A DNA stretch of 64,000 nt from positions 56,906 to 120,905 of the forward strand of contig NZ_AYZB01000035.1 in assembly GCF_001436415.1 (NCBI RefSeq), written 5' to 3'. The translations under genes and the position numbers were made by a program. Origin of the DNA: Latilactobacillus graminis DSM 20719 (GTDB lineage Bacteria; Bacillota; Bacilli; Lactobacillales; Lactobacillaceae). Below, piece by piece: positions 20,496-30,932 of this stretch (the first letter of the stretch is position 1; each line of letters opens with the position of its first letter). The notes below the pieces were generated by a model that saw nothing but the letters and a program-made list of their open reading frames with translations, did not search any database and was not told the DNA's origin.

Positions 20496-21338
20496 ATGTC
20501 AGAATCTAAACCATTAACCGTTTTCGTCCTCTCTGATTCAGTTGGTCAAACTGCTTTACAATTGGCACAAGCCGCCCTCGCACAATTTCCAGATGTCAAA
20601 CCCGACCTCGTCCGGTTTCCTTTTGTGCATACGCCGGAAAAATTAATGAACGTTTTAGCTCAGGCCACTCCAGCCGAAACTGTCGTTGTCCATACTTTAG
20701 CGACAATAGATCTCGCTGAAATTGCGGAAACCTATTGTCGGACTAGAAAAATTGCCTGTTTCGATATGATGTCACCGGTAACTAAACTAATTAGCGAAAA
20801 AACCGGGCGTACCCCCACTGGTGAAGCTGGTGCGCTGCATCACTTAAATGAACGTTATTTTGATCGGATTTCCGCTATGGAATTCGCAGTGATGTATGAT
20901 GACGGTAAAGACCCCCAAGGTTTTTTAGAAGCCGACATTGTGTTACTCGGCGTTTCAAGAACGTCTAAAACACCGCTATCGCTTTTTTTAGCGAATCGGA
21001 ATATTAAGGTTGCCAATCTGCCGATTGTGCCGCAAGCACACATTCCAGACGAAATATGGCGCGTAGACCCTAAGAAAATTATTGGTTTAATGAATACGCC
21101 AGAGGTCTTAAATAATATCCGGCGAGAACGTATGATTGCGTATGGCCTGAATCCAGACACTACTTATTCCGATATGGACGAAATCAAAGCCGAATTGGCT
21201 TTTGCGCAAGACCTTTATGATAAGATTGGTTGCCAAGTCATTAATGTGGCCAATCGTTCGATTGAGGAAACAGCGACCATCATTCTCGAACAGATGGGAC
21301 TCGATTTTGCAGACAGTGCTAATGATCACGTCAATTAA
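20496..21338 (+). CDS. Pyruvate phosphate dikinase / PEP synthase regulatory protein (DUF299)
   Basis: A 280-residue bifunctional ADP-dependent kinase / phosphorylase family protein. Key motifs are the N-terminal VLSDSVGQTA and the P-loop GVSRTSKTPLS; the CxxM-x-PV stretch CFDMMSPVTKL is typical. Family members switch pyruvate phosphate dikinase or PEP synthase off and on by phosphorylating a Thr. No such target enzyme is in this window, so the partner is presumably elsewhere. Own promoter (overlapping TATGAT boxes near 20452-20462) and terminator. Confidence 0.9.
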   Translation: MSESKPLTVFVLSDSVGQTALQLAQAALAQFPDVKPDLVRFPFVHTPEKLMNVLAQATPAETVVVHTLATIDLAEIAETYCRTRKIACFDMMSPVTKLISEKTGRTPTGEAGALHHLNERYFDRISAMEFAVMYDDGKDPQGFLEADIVLLGVSRTSKTPLSLFLANRNIKVANLPIVPQAHIPDEIWRVDPKKIIGLMNTPEVLNNIRRERMIAYGLNPDTTYSDMDEIKAELAFAQDLYDKIGCQVINVANRSIEETATIILEQMGLDFADSANDHVN

Positions 21339-21359
21339 AAATGCAAATGAATAAACTGA

Positions 21360-21400
21360 AAGCCCATAGATTGGACCAATATCCAATCTATGGGCTTTTA
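21360..21400 (+). terminator. Terminator after the DUF299 gene
   Basis: A 16-bp perfect stem (21360-21375 with 21382-21397) followed by TTTT. Confidence 0.88.
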
Positions 21401-21501
21401 ATCTGTCACTTAAAAAATAAATCTGAACCATTTTGCCGAACAATTCAATGCTTGCGGGCTTTGAACAAAAATATAACGCTAATTTAAATCAGCGATAGTC
21501 A

Positions 21502-23367
21502 CTAGAAGGTCCCACCACCGGAGCCACCACCAAAGCCACCCGATGAACCCCCAGAAAAGCCACCGGAACCTCCGCTGACGCTCGTAGGATTGGCAGTATT
21601 CACTGCACTAGTAACACTATCATTGAGTGTAGTGGTAAAGGATTGGCCAATATTAAGCCCCCCTGAATACCCATAAAAATAGTAATAGCCAAGGGGCATC
21701 GTTTGCAATTGTTCTGGCGTCAGATGCACTTTTAAAGCCTTGACTACTTTATCAGCAATCCCAAAGGCGGTCGCATAGCTCAAATAACGATCCCATAATA
21801 AAACATCAGGGACATCAGCCATGTCTAAAGTTGAAATATCTTTTAACATTTGCTTAAAGCCCTGCCATTCGCCCCGTTTTTCATAGCCCAATTGCGTCCA
21901 TAGTTGTAAATTAAATCTGCGCCAGACGGTTAAAATGAAGACAATCAACATTGGCAGCAATGTCCACCAAGCAACTAGTTTAATCAAAGCGCCAAAAATA
22001 AATATTAAGATAAGTGTCCCAAGACCGATTAACCAATAATTCAAACTGGTCATTAATTCACTAATGTTTTCGCACAACCAACCACTACGTTTAGATTCGG
22101 TTTCGACCGCTACTTGCCAGGCATGATAATGTTGGTTAAATAGCTTGGCACTGTGCTGCTTAGGATATTTTTCAATTTCAAGCAGGCTCACATGCTGTTC
22201 ATCACCAATCACATCAAATAGCCAACTGACAAGCTTTTGCTCTGAATAAGTCAATTGATTTCGATTGATGAGCGTTAATGAGAATTGTGGTGTTTTTTTA
22301 TGGAACAATTCTTTCCGCGATTCTTGAACAGCAATAGTCAGATTCTTCCGAGCAACAAGATCTAGAATTGTTGCAGATAAGCTCTCCACTCCAGCGGTCT
22401 CCATCATCGGTAAGGCCAATAACTGACGCACAATTGCAGGTCCATTTTCATCCGGTAAATCATAGACATGTTCAGGTGCTTGTCCGGTATAAGCAACTAT
22501 CGGTAATGCTTTGCGGACTTTACGTAAAATAAATAAGAAAAGTATGGGGGCTAAAATCACTGCTGTTGCTGATAAAAACCAATAACGTTGTTGCTGTGCT
22601 TTACGTTTTTGATTGGCTTGTTGTGCCAAACGGGCTTCTTGTTTGATGACGGCTGCCCGACGTGGTTTATCAATTTTATTTTGATTTTCAGCAGTTACTG
22701 CCGTTGGAAAAATAATATGACTTTCGACAAATTGGTTTGCTGGACTATTAACCAGTTTAATTGTCACCCGTCCTTTAGCAGGCTCAACGACTTGTTGTCC
22801 ATCTAAATTGCCATGCGTCCATGATTTGAGTTCTGATTTTTTTAATTTAGTGGGTAGCTGAATGACTACTTGGACGTTTTGCAAATCGCTATTCCATGCA
22901 TCACCAATCACTTTCCAGTTTAATTCTGCTGTATCACGATAATTAATAATTAGGTTCTGTAACTGATATTTCAACGTTACTGCTAATTGATCGCCATCTT
23001 GGGCAGATTGATACAGCTTAAATCGGTAATTTTGCCGCGCATTAGTCAAGCTATAGGTATCTTCTACACCTGATTTACTTCGACTTAGCGGATGGTCATT
23101 AACTACAACTTGCGGATTGACCAATTTTTTTGGCAGCCCGACATTCGTCTGGAGATTCTGGTTGAGATAAACCCCATGAATATCATCTTGGATGTCAAAC
23201 ACCGTTTTTTGTTCAACCTGAGCACTCCCATTAGCTTGTATATCAACGTTTACCAGATAACGACTGATGTCATAGGTATCGGTAGCATAGACAGGTCGAC
23301 TGAAAATAATTGCGCAAAGGGCGGTTATTAAAATAACAGCGCCAAACTTTACTGGTTTCAAGTTCAT
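21502..23367 (-). CDS. DUF2207 secreted/membrane protein with Gly-rich tail
   Basis: A 621-residue protein: signal peptide (about residues 1-28, cut near VYA), a large extracellular N-terminal domain ([22 protein letters not shown]...), one membrane segment near 263-283, a cytosolic-looking segment, a hydrophobic pair near 445-485, and a C-terminus of [19 protein letters not shown] type. This is the DUF2207 architecture, of unknown function. Its ATG overlaps the nfo stop (ATGA), so the two are translationally coupled. Confidence 0.88.
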   Translation of the reverse strand: MNLKPVKFGAVILITALCAIIFSRPVYATDTYDISRYLVNVDIQANGSAQVEQKTVFDIQDDIHGVYLNQNLQTNVGLPKKLVNPQVVVNDHPLSRSKSGVEDTYSLTNARQNYRFKLYQSAQDGDQLAVTLKYQLQNLIINYRDTAELNWKVIGDAWNSDLQNVQVVIQLPTKLKKSELKSWTHGNLDGQQVVEPAKGRVTIKLVNSPANQFVESHIIFPTAVTAENQNKIDKPRRAAVIKQEARLAQQANQKRKAQQQRYWFLSATAVILAPILFLFILRKVRKALPIVAYTGQAPEHVYDLPDENGPAIVRQLLALPMMETAGVESLSATILDLVARKNLTIAVQESRKELFHKKTPQFSLTLINRNQLTYSEQKLVSWLFDVIGDEQHVSLLEIEKYPKQHSAKLFNQHYHAWQVAVETESKRSGWLCENISELMTSLNYWLIGLGTLILIFIFGALIKLVAWWTLLPMLIVFILTVWRRFNLQLWTQLGYEKRGEWQGFKQMLKDISTLDMADVPDVLLWDRYLSYATAFGIADKVVKALKVHLTPEQLQTMPLGYYYFYGYSGGLNIGQSFTTTLNDSVTSAVNTANPTSVSGGSGGFSGGSSGGFGGGSGGGTF

Positions 23368-24266
23368 AACTGACCTTCATTCTCTTCAATCTTGGTTAAT
23401 AGATTGGGGTCGAATTGGCCTGCTCTAAGCATTGTGATTTCATACGCATATGGTGCAAAATTATGTTTCTTATCTTCACCAACATAAGGGGTTTCAAGAA
23501 TTTTGGGAATCCTAATCAATTGCTCATGACGCAAAACGTAATTTAACGCATCAAACCCAATCTCGCCAAAGCCAATATTGGCATGGCGATCTTTGTGTGT
23601 CCCTTGCAGATTCTTAGAATCATTTAAATGAATGACCTTCAAACGGTCTAACCCGATGATATGATCAAATTCGTTCAAAACACCATCAAAATCTTCACGG
23701 ATATTATAACCTGCATCGCTTGTATGACATGTGTCAAAGGTCACCGACAGTTTTTCATTATGCGTAACACCAGCGATTATCCGCGCAATTTCTTCGAATG
23801 AACGCCCTATTTCGGTTCCTTTTCCAGCCATTGTTTCTAGTGCAATTTGGACTGTTTGATCTGAGCGCAAAATTTCGTTTAGTCCTTTAATAATTTGTAG
23901 AATGCCAGCATCTGCTCCCGCGCCAACATGCGCGCCTGGATGCAAGACAATCTGAGTGGCTCCTAGTGCTTCTGCTCGGAGGACCTCTTCTTGTAAAAAG
24001 GAAATAGCAAACTTGAAGTTTTCTGGCTTCACCGTATTTCCTAAGTTAACAATGTATGGCGCATGAACAACAATTGGACCTAATTTGTGTGCAGCAATAT
24101 AGGGCCGAGCTGCTTCAATATTCAATTCAGCAATCGGTTTTCGCCGGGTATTTTGTGGTGCACCAGTGTAAATCATAAAGGTATTTGCTCCAAAATTAAC
24201 AGCACTTTCTGCTGATCCTAAAAGCATCCCCTGCCCCTTCATACTAACATGACTTCCTAATATCAT
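23364..24266 (-). CDS. nfo: Deoxyribonuclease IV (endonuclease IV)
   Basis: A 300-residue AP endonuclease with a TIM-barrel trinuclear zinc site, cutting 5' of abasic sites. Visible: [11 protein letters not shown] at the N-terminus, [41 protein letters not shown] and [11 protein letters not shown]. Start chosen at 24266 because GGAGG lies 7 bases upstream; the longer in-frame extension is not family-like. Confidence 0.96.
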   Translation of the reverse strand: MILGSHVSMKGQGMLLGSAESAVNFGANTFMIYTGAPQNTRRKPIAELNIEAARPYIAAHKLGPIVVHAPYIVNLGNTVKPENFKFAISFLQEEVLRAEALGATQIVLHPGAHVGAGADAGILQIIKGLNEILRSDQTVQIALETMAGKGTEIGRSFEEIARIIAGVTHNEKLSVTFDTCHTSDAGYNIREDFDGVLNEFDHIIGLDRLKVIHLNDSKNLQGTHKDRHANIGFGEIGFDALNYVLRHEQLIRIPKILETPYVGEDKKHNFAPYAYEITMLRAGQFDPNLLTKIEENEGQL

Positions 24267-24341
24267 CCCGTTACCTCCAAACACTTTGTTAACTCGATTG
24301 TCACAGAAACTGTGCCAAAAAGCAAGGAGCAATCTAGCCGA

Positions 24342-24376
24342 CAAAAAAGCCACTGTCCAACTGAACAGCAGCTTTA
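24342..24376 (-). terminator. Terminator after yitT
   Basis: An interrupted stem (AAAGC..CTGT / ACAG..GCTTT) followed on the minus strand by a T run. The stem is imperfect, so confidence is moderate. Confidence 0.65.
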
Positions 24377-24386
24377 AAATAAGATA

Positions 24387-25265
24387 TTATTTAATCTTTG
24401 GCTCATAGAAGTGGCCTAGAATTTTAAGTGATTCGGTCATGCTAACAAACGCATGATCGTCAGCTGCCTTCATAACCATTTCCAAATCGTGCATTTCAAA
24501 TCGTGAAATAACGGTAAATAACATTGTTTTTTCTTCGCGGTTATAGGCCCCTTCAACGTCATGGACGATTGTAATCCCACGACGCATTTCATCTTGAATC
24601 ATCTGAATCACGACTTTCGGCTGGTCGGTAATAATCATAACTTGTAATTTTTGTTGCCGTGTATAAACCATGTCAATGACTTTCCCATTGATAAAGATGC
24701 TCAAGATACTGTAGAGTGCATGTTCCCATCCAAACAGAAAGCCAGCTGCAAAAACCAGTGCTACGTTGAACATGATATTAATCGAACCAACCGAACGGCC
24801 GGTTTTTTTACGCAAGACAATTCCAATAATATCTAAACCACCAGTCGAGATATCATTTTTCAAAGCTGTTCCAGTTCCAAACCCGTTAATAACGGCCCCA
24901 AAAATGGCACAGATGATTGGGTTAGTCGTCAATTGAGTAATCGGCATAATTTGCACCATAATACTTGAAAAAACAACCGCAATAAAGGTGTAAATGGTAA
25001 AATGATGACCAATTTTAAACCAGGCAAGAATAAATAACGGTACGTTTAACACGAATAACATCAACGACGTTGACAAAGGAAACGGTAAAAATGGCATAAA
25101 TTTAGACGTTACCGTATGAATAAATTGCGCAAATCCAGTAATTCCAGAGGCGTAAACGCCACCTTCTTCCCAGAAAAAGTTCAACGCAATTGACACACAA
25201 ATTCCGTATAAAATGGCTGCCGAAATCTTCGCCATATTTTGATGTTTCCGAGCTAAATCATCCAA
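24387..25265 (-). CDS. YitT family membrane protein (DUF161 + DUF2179)
   Basis: About 292 residues with five or six membrane segments (roughly 12-180), including the family's EEGGVYASGITG and DISTGGLDIIGIVLRKKTGRSVG signatures, then a C-terminal DUF2179 ligand-binding-like domain (residues ~210-285). Transport substrate unknown. The start is uncertain: a TTG at 25265 has AGGTG upstream, while a GTG at 25286 lacks a clear RBS. Confidence 0.87.
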   Translation of the reverse strand: MDDLARKHQNMAKISAAILYGICVSIALNFFWEEGGVYASGITGFAQFIHTVTSKFMPFLPFPLSTSLMLFVLNVPLFILAWFKIGHHFTIYTFIAVVFSSIMVQIMPITQLTTNPIICAIFGAVINGFGTGTALKNDISTGGLDIIGIVLRKKTGRSVGSINIMFNVALVFAAGFLFGWEHALYSILSIFINGKVIDMVYTRQQKLQVMIITDQPKVVIQMIQDEMRRGITIVHDVEGAYNREEKTMLFTVISRFEMHDLEMVMKAADDHAFVSMTESLKILGHFYEPKIK

Positions 25266-25342
25266 TTGAATATCACACCTGTTCACTTTTGATGTCTTTC
25301 ATTCTAGCATACCATTTGTGAATACTAAAGGTTTTCTTGGAA

Positions 25343-25861
25343 TTAATGGGCCCATTTTTCACGAATAAAAGCGCGGCGTGTCCGCTCGACCAATTCAGCT
25401 CTGAACGGTTCTTTTTTATAAAAATCTTGATGGTATTCTTCGGCTGGATAAAATGGTTGGGCGGTCTCAATTCGTGTGACAATCGGTTCATTGAAGCGGC
25501 CACTATTGATTAATGCTTGTTTCGAAGTTTCCGCAATTGCGCGTTGCTCAGGTGAATTCACAAAAATCACTGGGCGATAACTATCGCCGCGGTCTTGAAA
25601 CTGGCCCATCGCATCGGTTGGATCCGTTTGTCGCCAATAAATTTCAACTAAATCCGCGTAAGAAATAATCGCAGGGTCAAATGTAATCGCAACCGCTTCA
25701 GTGTGCCCCGTCATATGCGTACAAACTGCCGCATAAGTTGGATTAGGGACATGCCCACCTGTGTAACCAGAAACAACCTTGATAATCCCTGGTTGTTGAT
25801 CGAACGGGTGCACCATGCACCAAAAACATCCGCCAGCAAAAATTGCTGTGTCATTTGCCAT
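25343..25861 (-). CDS. msrA: Peptide methionine sulfoxide reductase MsrA
   Basis: A 172-residue enzyme reducing the S-epimer of methionine sulfoxide. The active-site motif GGCFWC is at residues 10-15 (Cys12 catalytic). Downstream landmarks: [32 protein letters not shown]. Its ATG shares one base with the msrB stop, so the pair is translationally coupled. Confidence 0.96.
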   Translation of the reverse strand: MANDTAIFAGGCFWCMVHPFDQQPGIIKVVSGYTGGHVPNPTYAAVCTHMTGHTEAVAITFDPAIISYADLVEIYWRQTDPTDAMGQFQDRGDSYRPVIFVNSPEQRAIAETSKQALINSGRFNEPIVTRIETAQPFYPAEEYHQDFYKKEPFRAELVERTRRAFIREKWAH

Positions 25862-26292
25862 TATTGTGTCCCCTCTTCAAATAGGCTTAGATATTGACCG
25901 TAACCTTCGTTTTCAAGTTGTTCAACTGGAATGAACTTTAAAGCAGCCGAATTAATACAATAGCGTAATCCACCAGCTTCTTGTGGGCCATCATTAAAGA
26001 CATGGCCTAAGTGCGAGTTAGCTTCTTGACTACGGACTTCAGTACGTTCCATTCCATAAGATTGATCCCGACGTTCCGTCAAAGGCGCAATTGGCTTAGT
26101 AAAAGATGGCCAGCCACAGCCGGCATCATATTTATCTAACGAACTAAACAACGGTTCATGACTCACAACATCCACGTAGATTCCCTGCTCATCAAAAGCA
26201 TCATACTTACCGGTAAATGGCGCTTCCGTTGCATTTTGTTGGGTTATTGCATATTCTTCTGTCGTTAACCGTTGTTCTAAATCATCTGTCAT
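25861..26292 (-). CDS. msrB: Peptide methionine sulfoxide reductase MsrB
   Basis: A 143-residue enzyme reducing the R-epimer of methionine sulfoxide. [10 protein letters not shown] (Cys59) and RYCINSAAL (catalytic Cys112) are clear. The two CxxC pairs of zinc-binding MsrB are absent, so this is the zinc-free form. Start at 26292: AAGGAG is 8 bases upstream, whereas the in-frame ATG two codons earlier is too close. A TATAAT at 26316-26321 (minus) is the probable -10. Confidence 0.95.
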   Translation of the reverse strand: MTDDLEQRLTTEEYAITQQNATEAPFTGKYDAFDEQGIYVDVVSHEPLFSSLDKYDAGCGWPSFTKPIAPLTERRDQSYGMERTEVRSQEANSHLGHVFNDGPQEAGGLRYCINSAALKFIPVEQLENEGYGQYLSLFEEGTQ

Positions 26293-26406
26293 ATCCATCA
26301 CTCCTTCGTGCTTATCATTATAAGCAGATCCAATCAAATAGCGATCAATATGCTCAAAAAAGGGGGTGGGGTGATGCAGGCCGCCCCCCTGACGAGTCCC
26401 TTAACA

Positions 26407-26440
26407 TAAAAAATGCCACCAAATTAACTTTGGTGGCATC
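26407..26440 (-). terminator. Terminator after hisS
   Basis: An 11-bp perfect stem (26413-26423 with 26429-26439) followed by six T on the minus strand, 10 bases beyond the hisS stop. It ends the unit where many Firmicutes have aspS. Confidence 0.88.
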
Positions 26441-26449
26441 TCATACTTG

Positions 26450-27742
26450 TTAATTCATATTTAATTGTTGTTGCACTGCCTTGAAGTCCGTATAAACTTG
26501 TGCAAGCGGCACCGTAATTTCGATACCACTCATCATATCCTTAACGTGGGCAGTTTGATCAGCCAATTCTGATTCGCCAATCGTAACCACGATTTGGGCA
26601 TTCATTTTATTAGCGGTCTTAAATTGTGCTTTGGGTTTACGATCGAGATAATCACGCTCTGCACTTAACCCGGCATCACGAATACTTTCGATAATTTGTA
26701 GTGTCGTCGCACTCGTTTGAGCCCCGATGCCCACCACATAAACGTCGAGTTTTGGTTCTGGCACCAAAGCTTCGTTTTGGGCATTCATCAATAACAATAA
26801 CCGTTCAACCCCTAAGCCAAAACCAACACCCGGCATGTCAGGACCACCAAGTTGTTCAACTAAGCCATTATAACGGCCACCGGCCAAGACAGTTGTATAG
26901 CCGTGGCCCAACACCTTATTGTTTGTCATGATTTCAAAGATAGTATGATTATAGTAATCAAGTCCACGCACCATTTCAGTATCCACTTCATATGGGATAT
27001 GTAACGTTTCCAGTAAGTGCTTAACTGTTTCAAAATGCGCGGTTGCTTCTGGTGTTAAATAATCCAAAATAACAGGTGCATCCTTCACAATTTCTTGGTC
27101 CTTAGCATCTTTACTATCCAAGACACGTAAGGGATTCTTATGCAAACGGACTTTTGAATCATCACTCAGTTCTTCAAAATGTGGTTCAAGATAGCTCACA
27201 AGTGCTTCATGATAAGCTGCGCGACTTGCTGCATCCCCTAAGGTATTGATAGCAAGTTTTAAATCCGTAATATGACATTCGCGTAATAAACGCATCGCCA
27301 TACTGATAACTTCAACATCAGCCGCAGGGCTCTCAGAACCAAATGCTTCAACGCCGATTTGGTGGAATTGTCGCTGACGCCCTGATTGTGGCCGTTCATA
27401 ACGAAACATGGGCCCCATGTAGTACACCTTGTAAGGCTTTTGATATTCGGGCCCATAGAGTTTATTTTCTACGAACGCCCGAACCACACCTGCTGTTCCT
27501 TCAGGACGCAGTGCGATATGCCGATCACCTTTATCCATGAAATCGTACATTTCTTTGCTGACAATATCAGATGTATCGCCGGAACTCCGTGCAAAAACAG
27601 CGTAGCTTTCAAATAATGGGGTTCTGATTTCATTGAATTGATAACGGGCAAAAACGTCACGCGCCGTTTTTTCCACTAATTGCCACTGGCTTGAATCACC
27701 AGGTAAAATATCCGCAGTGCCTTTTGGCTTTTGATAGCCCAT
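26450..27742 (-). CDS. hisS: Histidyl-tRNA synthetase
   Basis: A 430-residue class II synthetase. Motif 2 region [27 protein letters not shown] and the histidine motifs [13 protein letters not shown] and GGRYNGLV are present, with the C-terminal anticodon-binding domain. Start at 27742 (GGAGG upstream); the longer frame would enter the T-box terminator. The usual partner aspS is not downstream. Confidence 0.97.
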   Translation of the reverse strand: MGYQKPKGTADILPGDSSQWQLVEKTARDVFARYQFNEIRTPLFESYAVFARSSGDTSDIVSKEMYDFMDKGDRHIALRPEGTAGVVRAFVENKLYGPEYQKPYKVYYMGPMFRYERPQSGRQRQFHQIGVEAFGSESPAADVEVISMAMRLLRECHITDLKLAINTLGDAASRAAYHEALVSYLEPHFEELSDDSKVRLHKNPLRVLDSKDAKDQEIVKDAPVILDYLTPEATAHFETVKHLLETLHIPYEVDTEMVRGLDYYNHTIFEIMTNNKVLGHGYTTVLAGGRYNGLVEQLGGPDMPGVGFGLGVERLLLLMNAQNEALVPEPKLDVYVVGIGAQTSATTLQIIESIRDAGLSAERDYLDRKPKAQFKTANKMNAQIVVTIGESELADQTAHVKDMMSGIEITVPLAQVYTDFKAVQQQLNMN

Positions 27743-27774
27743 GTTTGTTCCTCCTAATCGATACCAAATAAAAA

Positions 27775-27975
27775 ACACCCTGTCGTTGAACAAGGGTGCT
27801 TAAACGCACGGTACCACCTTAATTTTGCTTAATTATAACGTTGTTACCAACGGCGTGCGCCCACACTGATCTCAAAAGTAGCTTCGCCGTACCGTTGATT
27901 TCTTGCAGCTATGAAATCATCTCTGTCTAAGGGGTTAGCCTTTACTTTATTATTGATCAACAGCTATTCTTGTTG
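27775..27975 (-). promoter_or_regulatory. T-box leader of hisS
   Basis: The minus strand carries an AGGTGGTACCGTG motif (around 27808-27820), a variant of the canonical GGTGGTACCGCG, then a terminator stem CACCCT/AGGGTG and six T just before hisS. Expected to sense uncharged tRNA-His; specifier codon not assigned. Confidence 0.85.
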
Positions 27976-27981
27976 TAAACA

Positions 27982-28010
27982 AGATTACCGTTATTCCCAT
28001 CAAAAGTCAA
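27982..28010 (-). promoter_or_regulatory. Promoter of the hisS T-box transcript
   Basis: TTGACT (28005-28010) and TAATCT (27982-27987) spaced by 17 bp on the minus strand. Confidence 0.75.
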
Positions 28011-28067
28011 TTAATCTTGATTTTTTTGTAACTTTTTCACTGAAGCATTTTAGAAATTTAAGTTTTT

Positions 28068-28076
28068 TGCTATAAT
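28068..28076 (+). promoter_or_regulatory. Extended -10 promoter of the amidase gene
   Basis: TGC-TATAAT (28068-28076) is an extended -10 element about 45 bases before the amidase ATG; the -35 region is poor. Confidence 0.65.
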
Positions 28077-28119
28077 TAACATTATGAATTACTAAAACAT
28101 AACAAAGGTGTTGATAAAA

Positions 28120-29442
28120 ATGCAAAAACCTTTGCACTGGTTTAAACATTATCCAGTTGTTATCTTATTAGGACTACTTGTTATTGTAGGGTTATTTGCG
28201 ACGCACGCACTCGCCGCTTATCAACAAATTACAATTAAAGCAAACGTCGTCAACGTTCGTCAAGGTCCTGGTTTATCTTACGATGTCATGAGTCAGGCTA
28301 ATAAAGGCGAAACAATGAACGTCATTGCACAGAAAAATAATTGGTATCAAGTTCGCTTAAGTGGTGATAAAATCGGCTGGGTTGCCAGTTGGTTGGTTAA
28401 TAATACTGAAGTTAGTGCTACTTCCAACCGGGTCGCCAAAGTCACCAACAGTTTTGCAAATGTCCGCCAAAGTAGCACTGTTGATAGTCAATTACTTGGC
28501 CGACTCAATCAAGGTGATGCAATTACCGTCTTGTATCAACAAAACGGCTGGAGTCAAATTAAGTATAACTCAGCTGTCGGTTGGGTCCGAAGTGACTTAA
28601 TTAATCTTTCTAATCAAGCACCCACTACAGTTCAAAAGACGTCGGATAATCAAGCTAATTCCGACACGCAAAATGTCGCCATCAAGTCGGTCACAACGCA
28701 ACTTGATAATACAAAATTACGCGTTGGTCCCAACACCGCTTATCAATATACACAGACATATCCAGCTAACACAAAACTGAGCTACATCAGTAAGCGTGGG
28801 TCATGGTACCAGGTTAAGGATACCGATGGTAATTCTGGCTATGTTGCCAGTTGGGTCGTCACACCATCTGAAAAAAATGAAGTCGTTAAAACCAATGCCA
28901 CATCACTTTCCGAAGCCACTATCGTATTAGATGCTGGCCACGGGGGCCGCGACGTCGGTGCGCTTTCTACTCAATCTAAGTATGAAAAAAATTACACACT
29001 GGCCACCGTTGAGGCAGTCGCTAAGAAATTGAAAGCTGCAGGGGCCAATGTTGTCTTAACCCGTTCAAATGATACATTCGTGGGGTTAGCACCTCGACCT
29101 GCCGTTGCCAATCAGCTGAAAGCCGATGCCTTCATTAGTATCCATTTTGACTCAAGTAACGAAGCTAATGAAGCTTCTGGAACGACCACTTATTACTATT
29201 CCAAGAATAAGGATATTGCTTTGGCCAAAGCGATCAATAACCAAACACAGGCACTACCACTCAACAATCGTGGTATTGAATATGGTAATTATCAAGTGCT
29301 TCGTGACAACCAACGTCCTTCGATCTTACTAGAATTGGGCTATATTAATTCTGATCAAGATTTTAAATTTATTAGCAGCCCTAGCTATCAAACTAAAGTA
29401 GCTAACGCAGTCTATAATGGTTTAACCAACTACTTTAAATAA
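28120..29442 (+). CDS. N-acetylmuramoyl-L-alanine amidase with three SH3b domains
   Basis: A 440-residue secreted cell-wall hydrolase. A signal/anchor segment (about residues 13-33) is followed by three bacterial SH3 domains (about 37-95, 107-165, 195-260; each starts with a V.VR.GP-like segment) that bind peptidoglycan, then an Amidase_3 domain (from ~270) with zinc ligands in VLDAGHGGRD, the Glu after SKYEKN and the His of ISIHFDSS. I start at the ATG at 28120 (AAAGGTG upstream). Likely role in cell separation or turnover. Confidence 0.93.
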   Translation: MQKPLHWFKHYPVVILLGLLVIVGLFATHALAAYQQITIKANVVNVRQGPGLSYDVMSQANKGETMNVIAQKNNWYQVRLSGDKIGWVASWLVNNTEVSATSNRVAKVTNSFANVRQSSTVDSQLLGRLNQGDAITVLYQQNGWSQIKYNSAVGWVRSDLINLSNQAPTTVQKTSDNQANSDTQNVAIKSVTTQLDNTKLRVGPNTAYQYTQTYPANTKLSYISKRGSWYQVKDTDGNSGYVASWVVTPSEKNEVVKTNATSLSEATIVLDAGHGGRDVGALSTQSKYEKNYTLATVEAVAKKLKAAGANVVLTRSNDTFVGLAPRPAVANQLKADAFISIHFDSSNEANEASGTTTYYYSKNKDIALAKAINNQTQALPLNNRGIEYGNYQVLRDNQRPSILLELGYINSDQDFKFISSPSYQTKVANAVYNGLTNYFK

Positions 29443-29448
29443 CTAACC

Positions 29449-29487
29449 AAAAGGCCACCCAAATCAGATGATTTGGGTGGCCTTTTG
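29449..29487. terminator. Bidirectional terminator between amidase and cls
   Basis: A 16-bp perfect stem (29449-29464 with 29471-29486), A4 on the left and T4 on the right, between convergent genes. Confidence 0.9.
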
Positions 29488-29489
29488 AG

Positions 29490-30920
29490 TTACATAATTG
29501 GTGCAAATAATCGCGCTAAATCCTGTGAAAGCCGTTCTTGGGTACTTTGTTCTTGAATCCGCTGTTTTGTATAGGGTAAACAATTTTTTAAATCAGCTTT
29601 AAACGATGCTTCAAGTTCATGGACTAATTGTGCATCATACAAAAAAGCGGTTGTTTCAAAGTTCAATTTAAAACTACGGATATCTAAATTAGCAGTTCCT
29701 ACTGCAGCTAACTGGTCATCAACTAACATCACCCGGGATTTAAAACCAGTTGATTCAGAAAAATAAATCTGGCCACCCACCTTCACTATTTGTCGGGCAT
29801 AATACAGGCTCGCATGGTGAATTAATTTATGTTTTGCCCGTTGTGGCATCATGATTTTAACTGTGACACCGGAATTTATTGCCAACATCAAGGCCGCTAA
29901 AACGGAATCATCAGGAATGAAATATGGTGTTTGAATCCAAAGGCGCTTTTTAGCAGCGGCAATCATCTTCAAAAAGCCAAGCTTAATTTCATCAAGTTCG
30001 CGGTCAGGACCACTGGATACAAGTTGCATACTGGTCTTACCATGTTCATCTAAATCAGGAAAATATTGCGAACTATAATAAATCTTGTCTTGCCGCGTAG
30101 CTGCATTCCAGTCCATGAAAAAACGCGCTTGAAACGATAACACACCATCGCCTGTGACTCGAATTCGCGTATCTCGTGCTGGCAGATTAACATTATGATT
30201 ATTCTGATTAAAATCTCCAAGATAAGCGATATTACCATCAATAATCGCAAATTGACGATGATTACGAAAATTGAACCGTAAATTGAAAAAACGAAATCGA
30301 GAACTAAAAAACGGGACGACTTGCCCGCCTGCCACCTCTAATGGTTTAAAAAAACGATGGGGCAAATGTTGTGAACCAAATGCATCATACATAACCCGGA
30401 TTTTCACTCCCCGTAAAGCCTTGGAAGCCAATAAATTGATTAGTTGGCGACCATGTTGATTATCATAAAAAGCATAATACTCAAGGTGAATATGATTCTG
30501 AGCCTGATTAATATCGGCTAAGAGTTGTTGGTAGGCCGCTTTTAAATCCGTCAGTACGGTAACATTATTCTCTTGAGTCAAAACTGCAGTATTGGAGACC
30601 AAAAAAAGATTAATTAAATTTTGAATTTCTGGCGATAATGCGCGTTGATATTTAGCCTGACGTAAAGCGGCTTTTTGGGTTGTCACTAGCGCATCAATGC
30701 CAAGCCGTGATTGCGTTTTTAAATCAGTCATATGATCTTCGGGAAGCTTTTTGCCGAAAAAAACATACAAAATAAACCCGATGATTGGTAAAAAAATCAA
30801 TACTAATAACCAGGCCCAAGTTGCTGCAATATCACGCTGTTGTCGAAACACTGTGATTACAGCTCCAATTGTATTTATAATCCAAATGAATACCATGCTC
30901 CATACAATGATCACTGTCAT
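29490..30920 (-). CDS. Cardiolipin synthase family protein with degenerate HKD motifs
   Basis: A 476-residue protein with the full Cls architecture: two N-terminal membrane segments (about 3-60), then two phospholipase-D-like halves. Landmarks IHLEYYAFYD, RVMYDAFGS, PYFIPDD and VGTANLDIRSFKLNFE match cardiolipin synthases. Both catalytic H-x-K-x4-D motifs are altered: the first reads His221-Arg-Gln223 with Asp228 (Lys to Gln); the second reads Lys394-Ser-Arg396 with Asp401 (His to Lys, Lys to Arg). Family membership is clear, activity is doubtful. It may be a paralogue with a non-enzymatic or changed role. Confidence 0.85.
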   Translation of the reverse strand: MTVIIVWSMVFIWIINTIGAVITVFRQQRDIAATWAWLLVLIFLPIIGFILYVFFGKKLPEDHMTDLKTQSRLGIDALVTTQKAALRQAKYQRALSPEIQNLINLFLVSNTAVLTQENNVTVLTDLKAAYQQLLADINQAQNHIHLEYYAFYDNQHGRQLINLLASKALRGVKIRVMYDAFGSQHLPHRFFKPLEVAGGQVVPFFSSRFRFFNLRFNFRNHRQFAIIDGNIAYLGDFNQNNHNVNLPARDTRIRVTGDGVLSFQARFFMDWNAATRQDKIYYSSQYFPDLDEHGKTSMQLVSSGPDRELDEIKLGFLKMIAAAKKRLWIQTPYFIPDDSVLAALMLAINSGVTVKIMMPQRAKHKLIHHASLYYARQIVKVGGQIYFSESTGFKSRVMLVDDQLAAVGTANLDIRSFKLNFETTAFLYDAQLVHELEASFKADLKNCLPYTKQRIQEQSTQERLSQDLARLFAPIM

Positions 30921-30932
30921 TATTAACTCATC

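Noticed and set aside
21108..21443. A 111-codon minus-strand frame crossing the end of the DUF299 gene
   Set aside because: It runs through a strong terminator and overlaps a well-supported gene; no RBS.
26360..26395. A run of G/C-rich homopolymers between msrB and hisS
   Set aside because: No hairpin with a T tract and no ORF; looks like neutral spacer.
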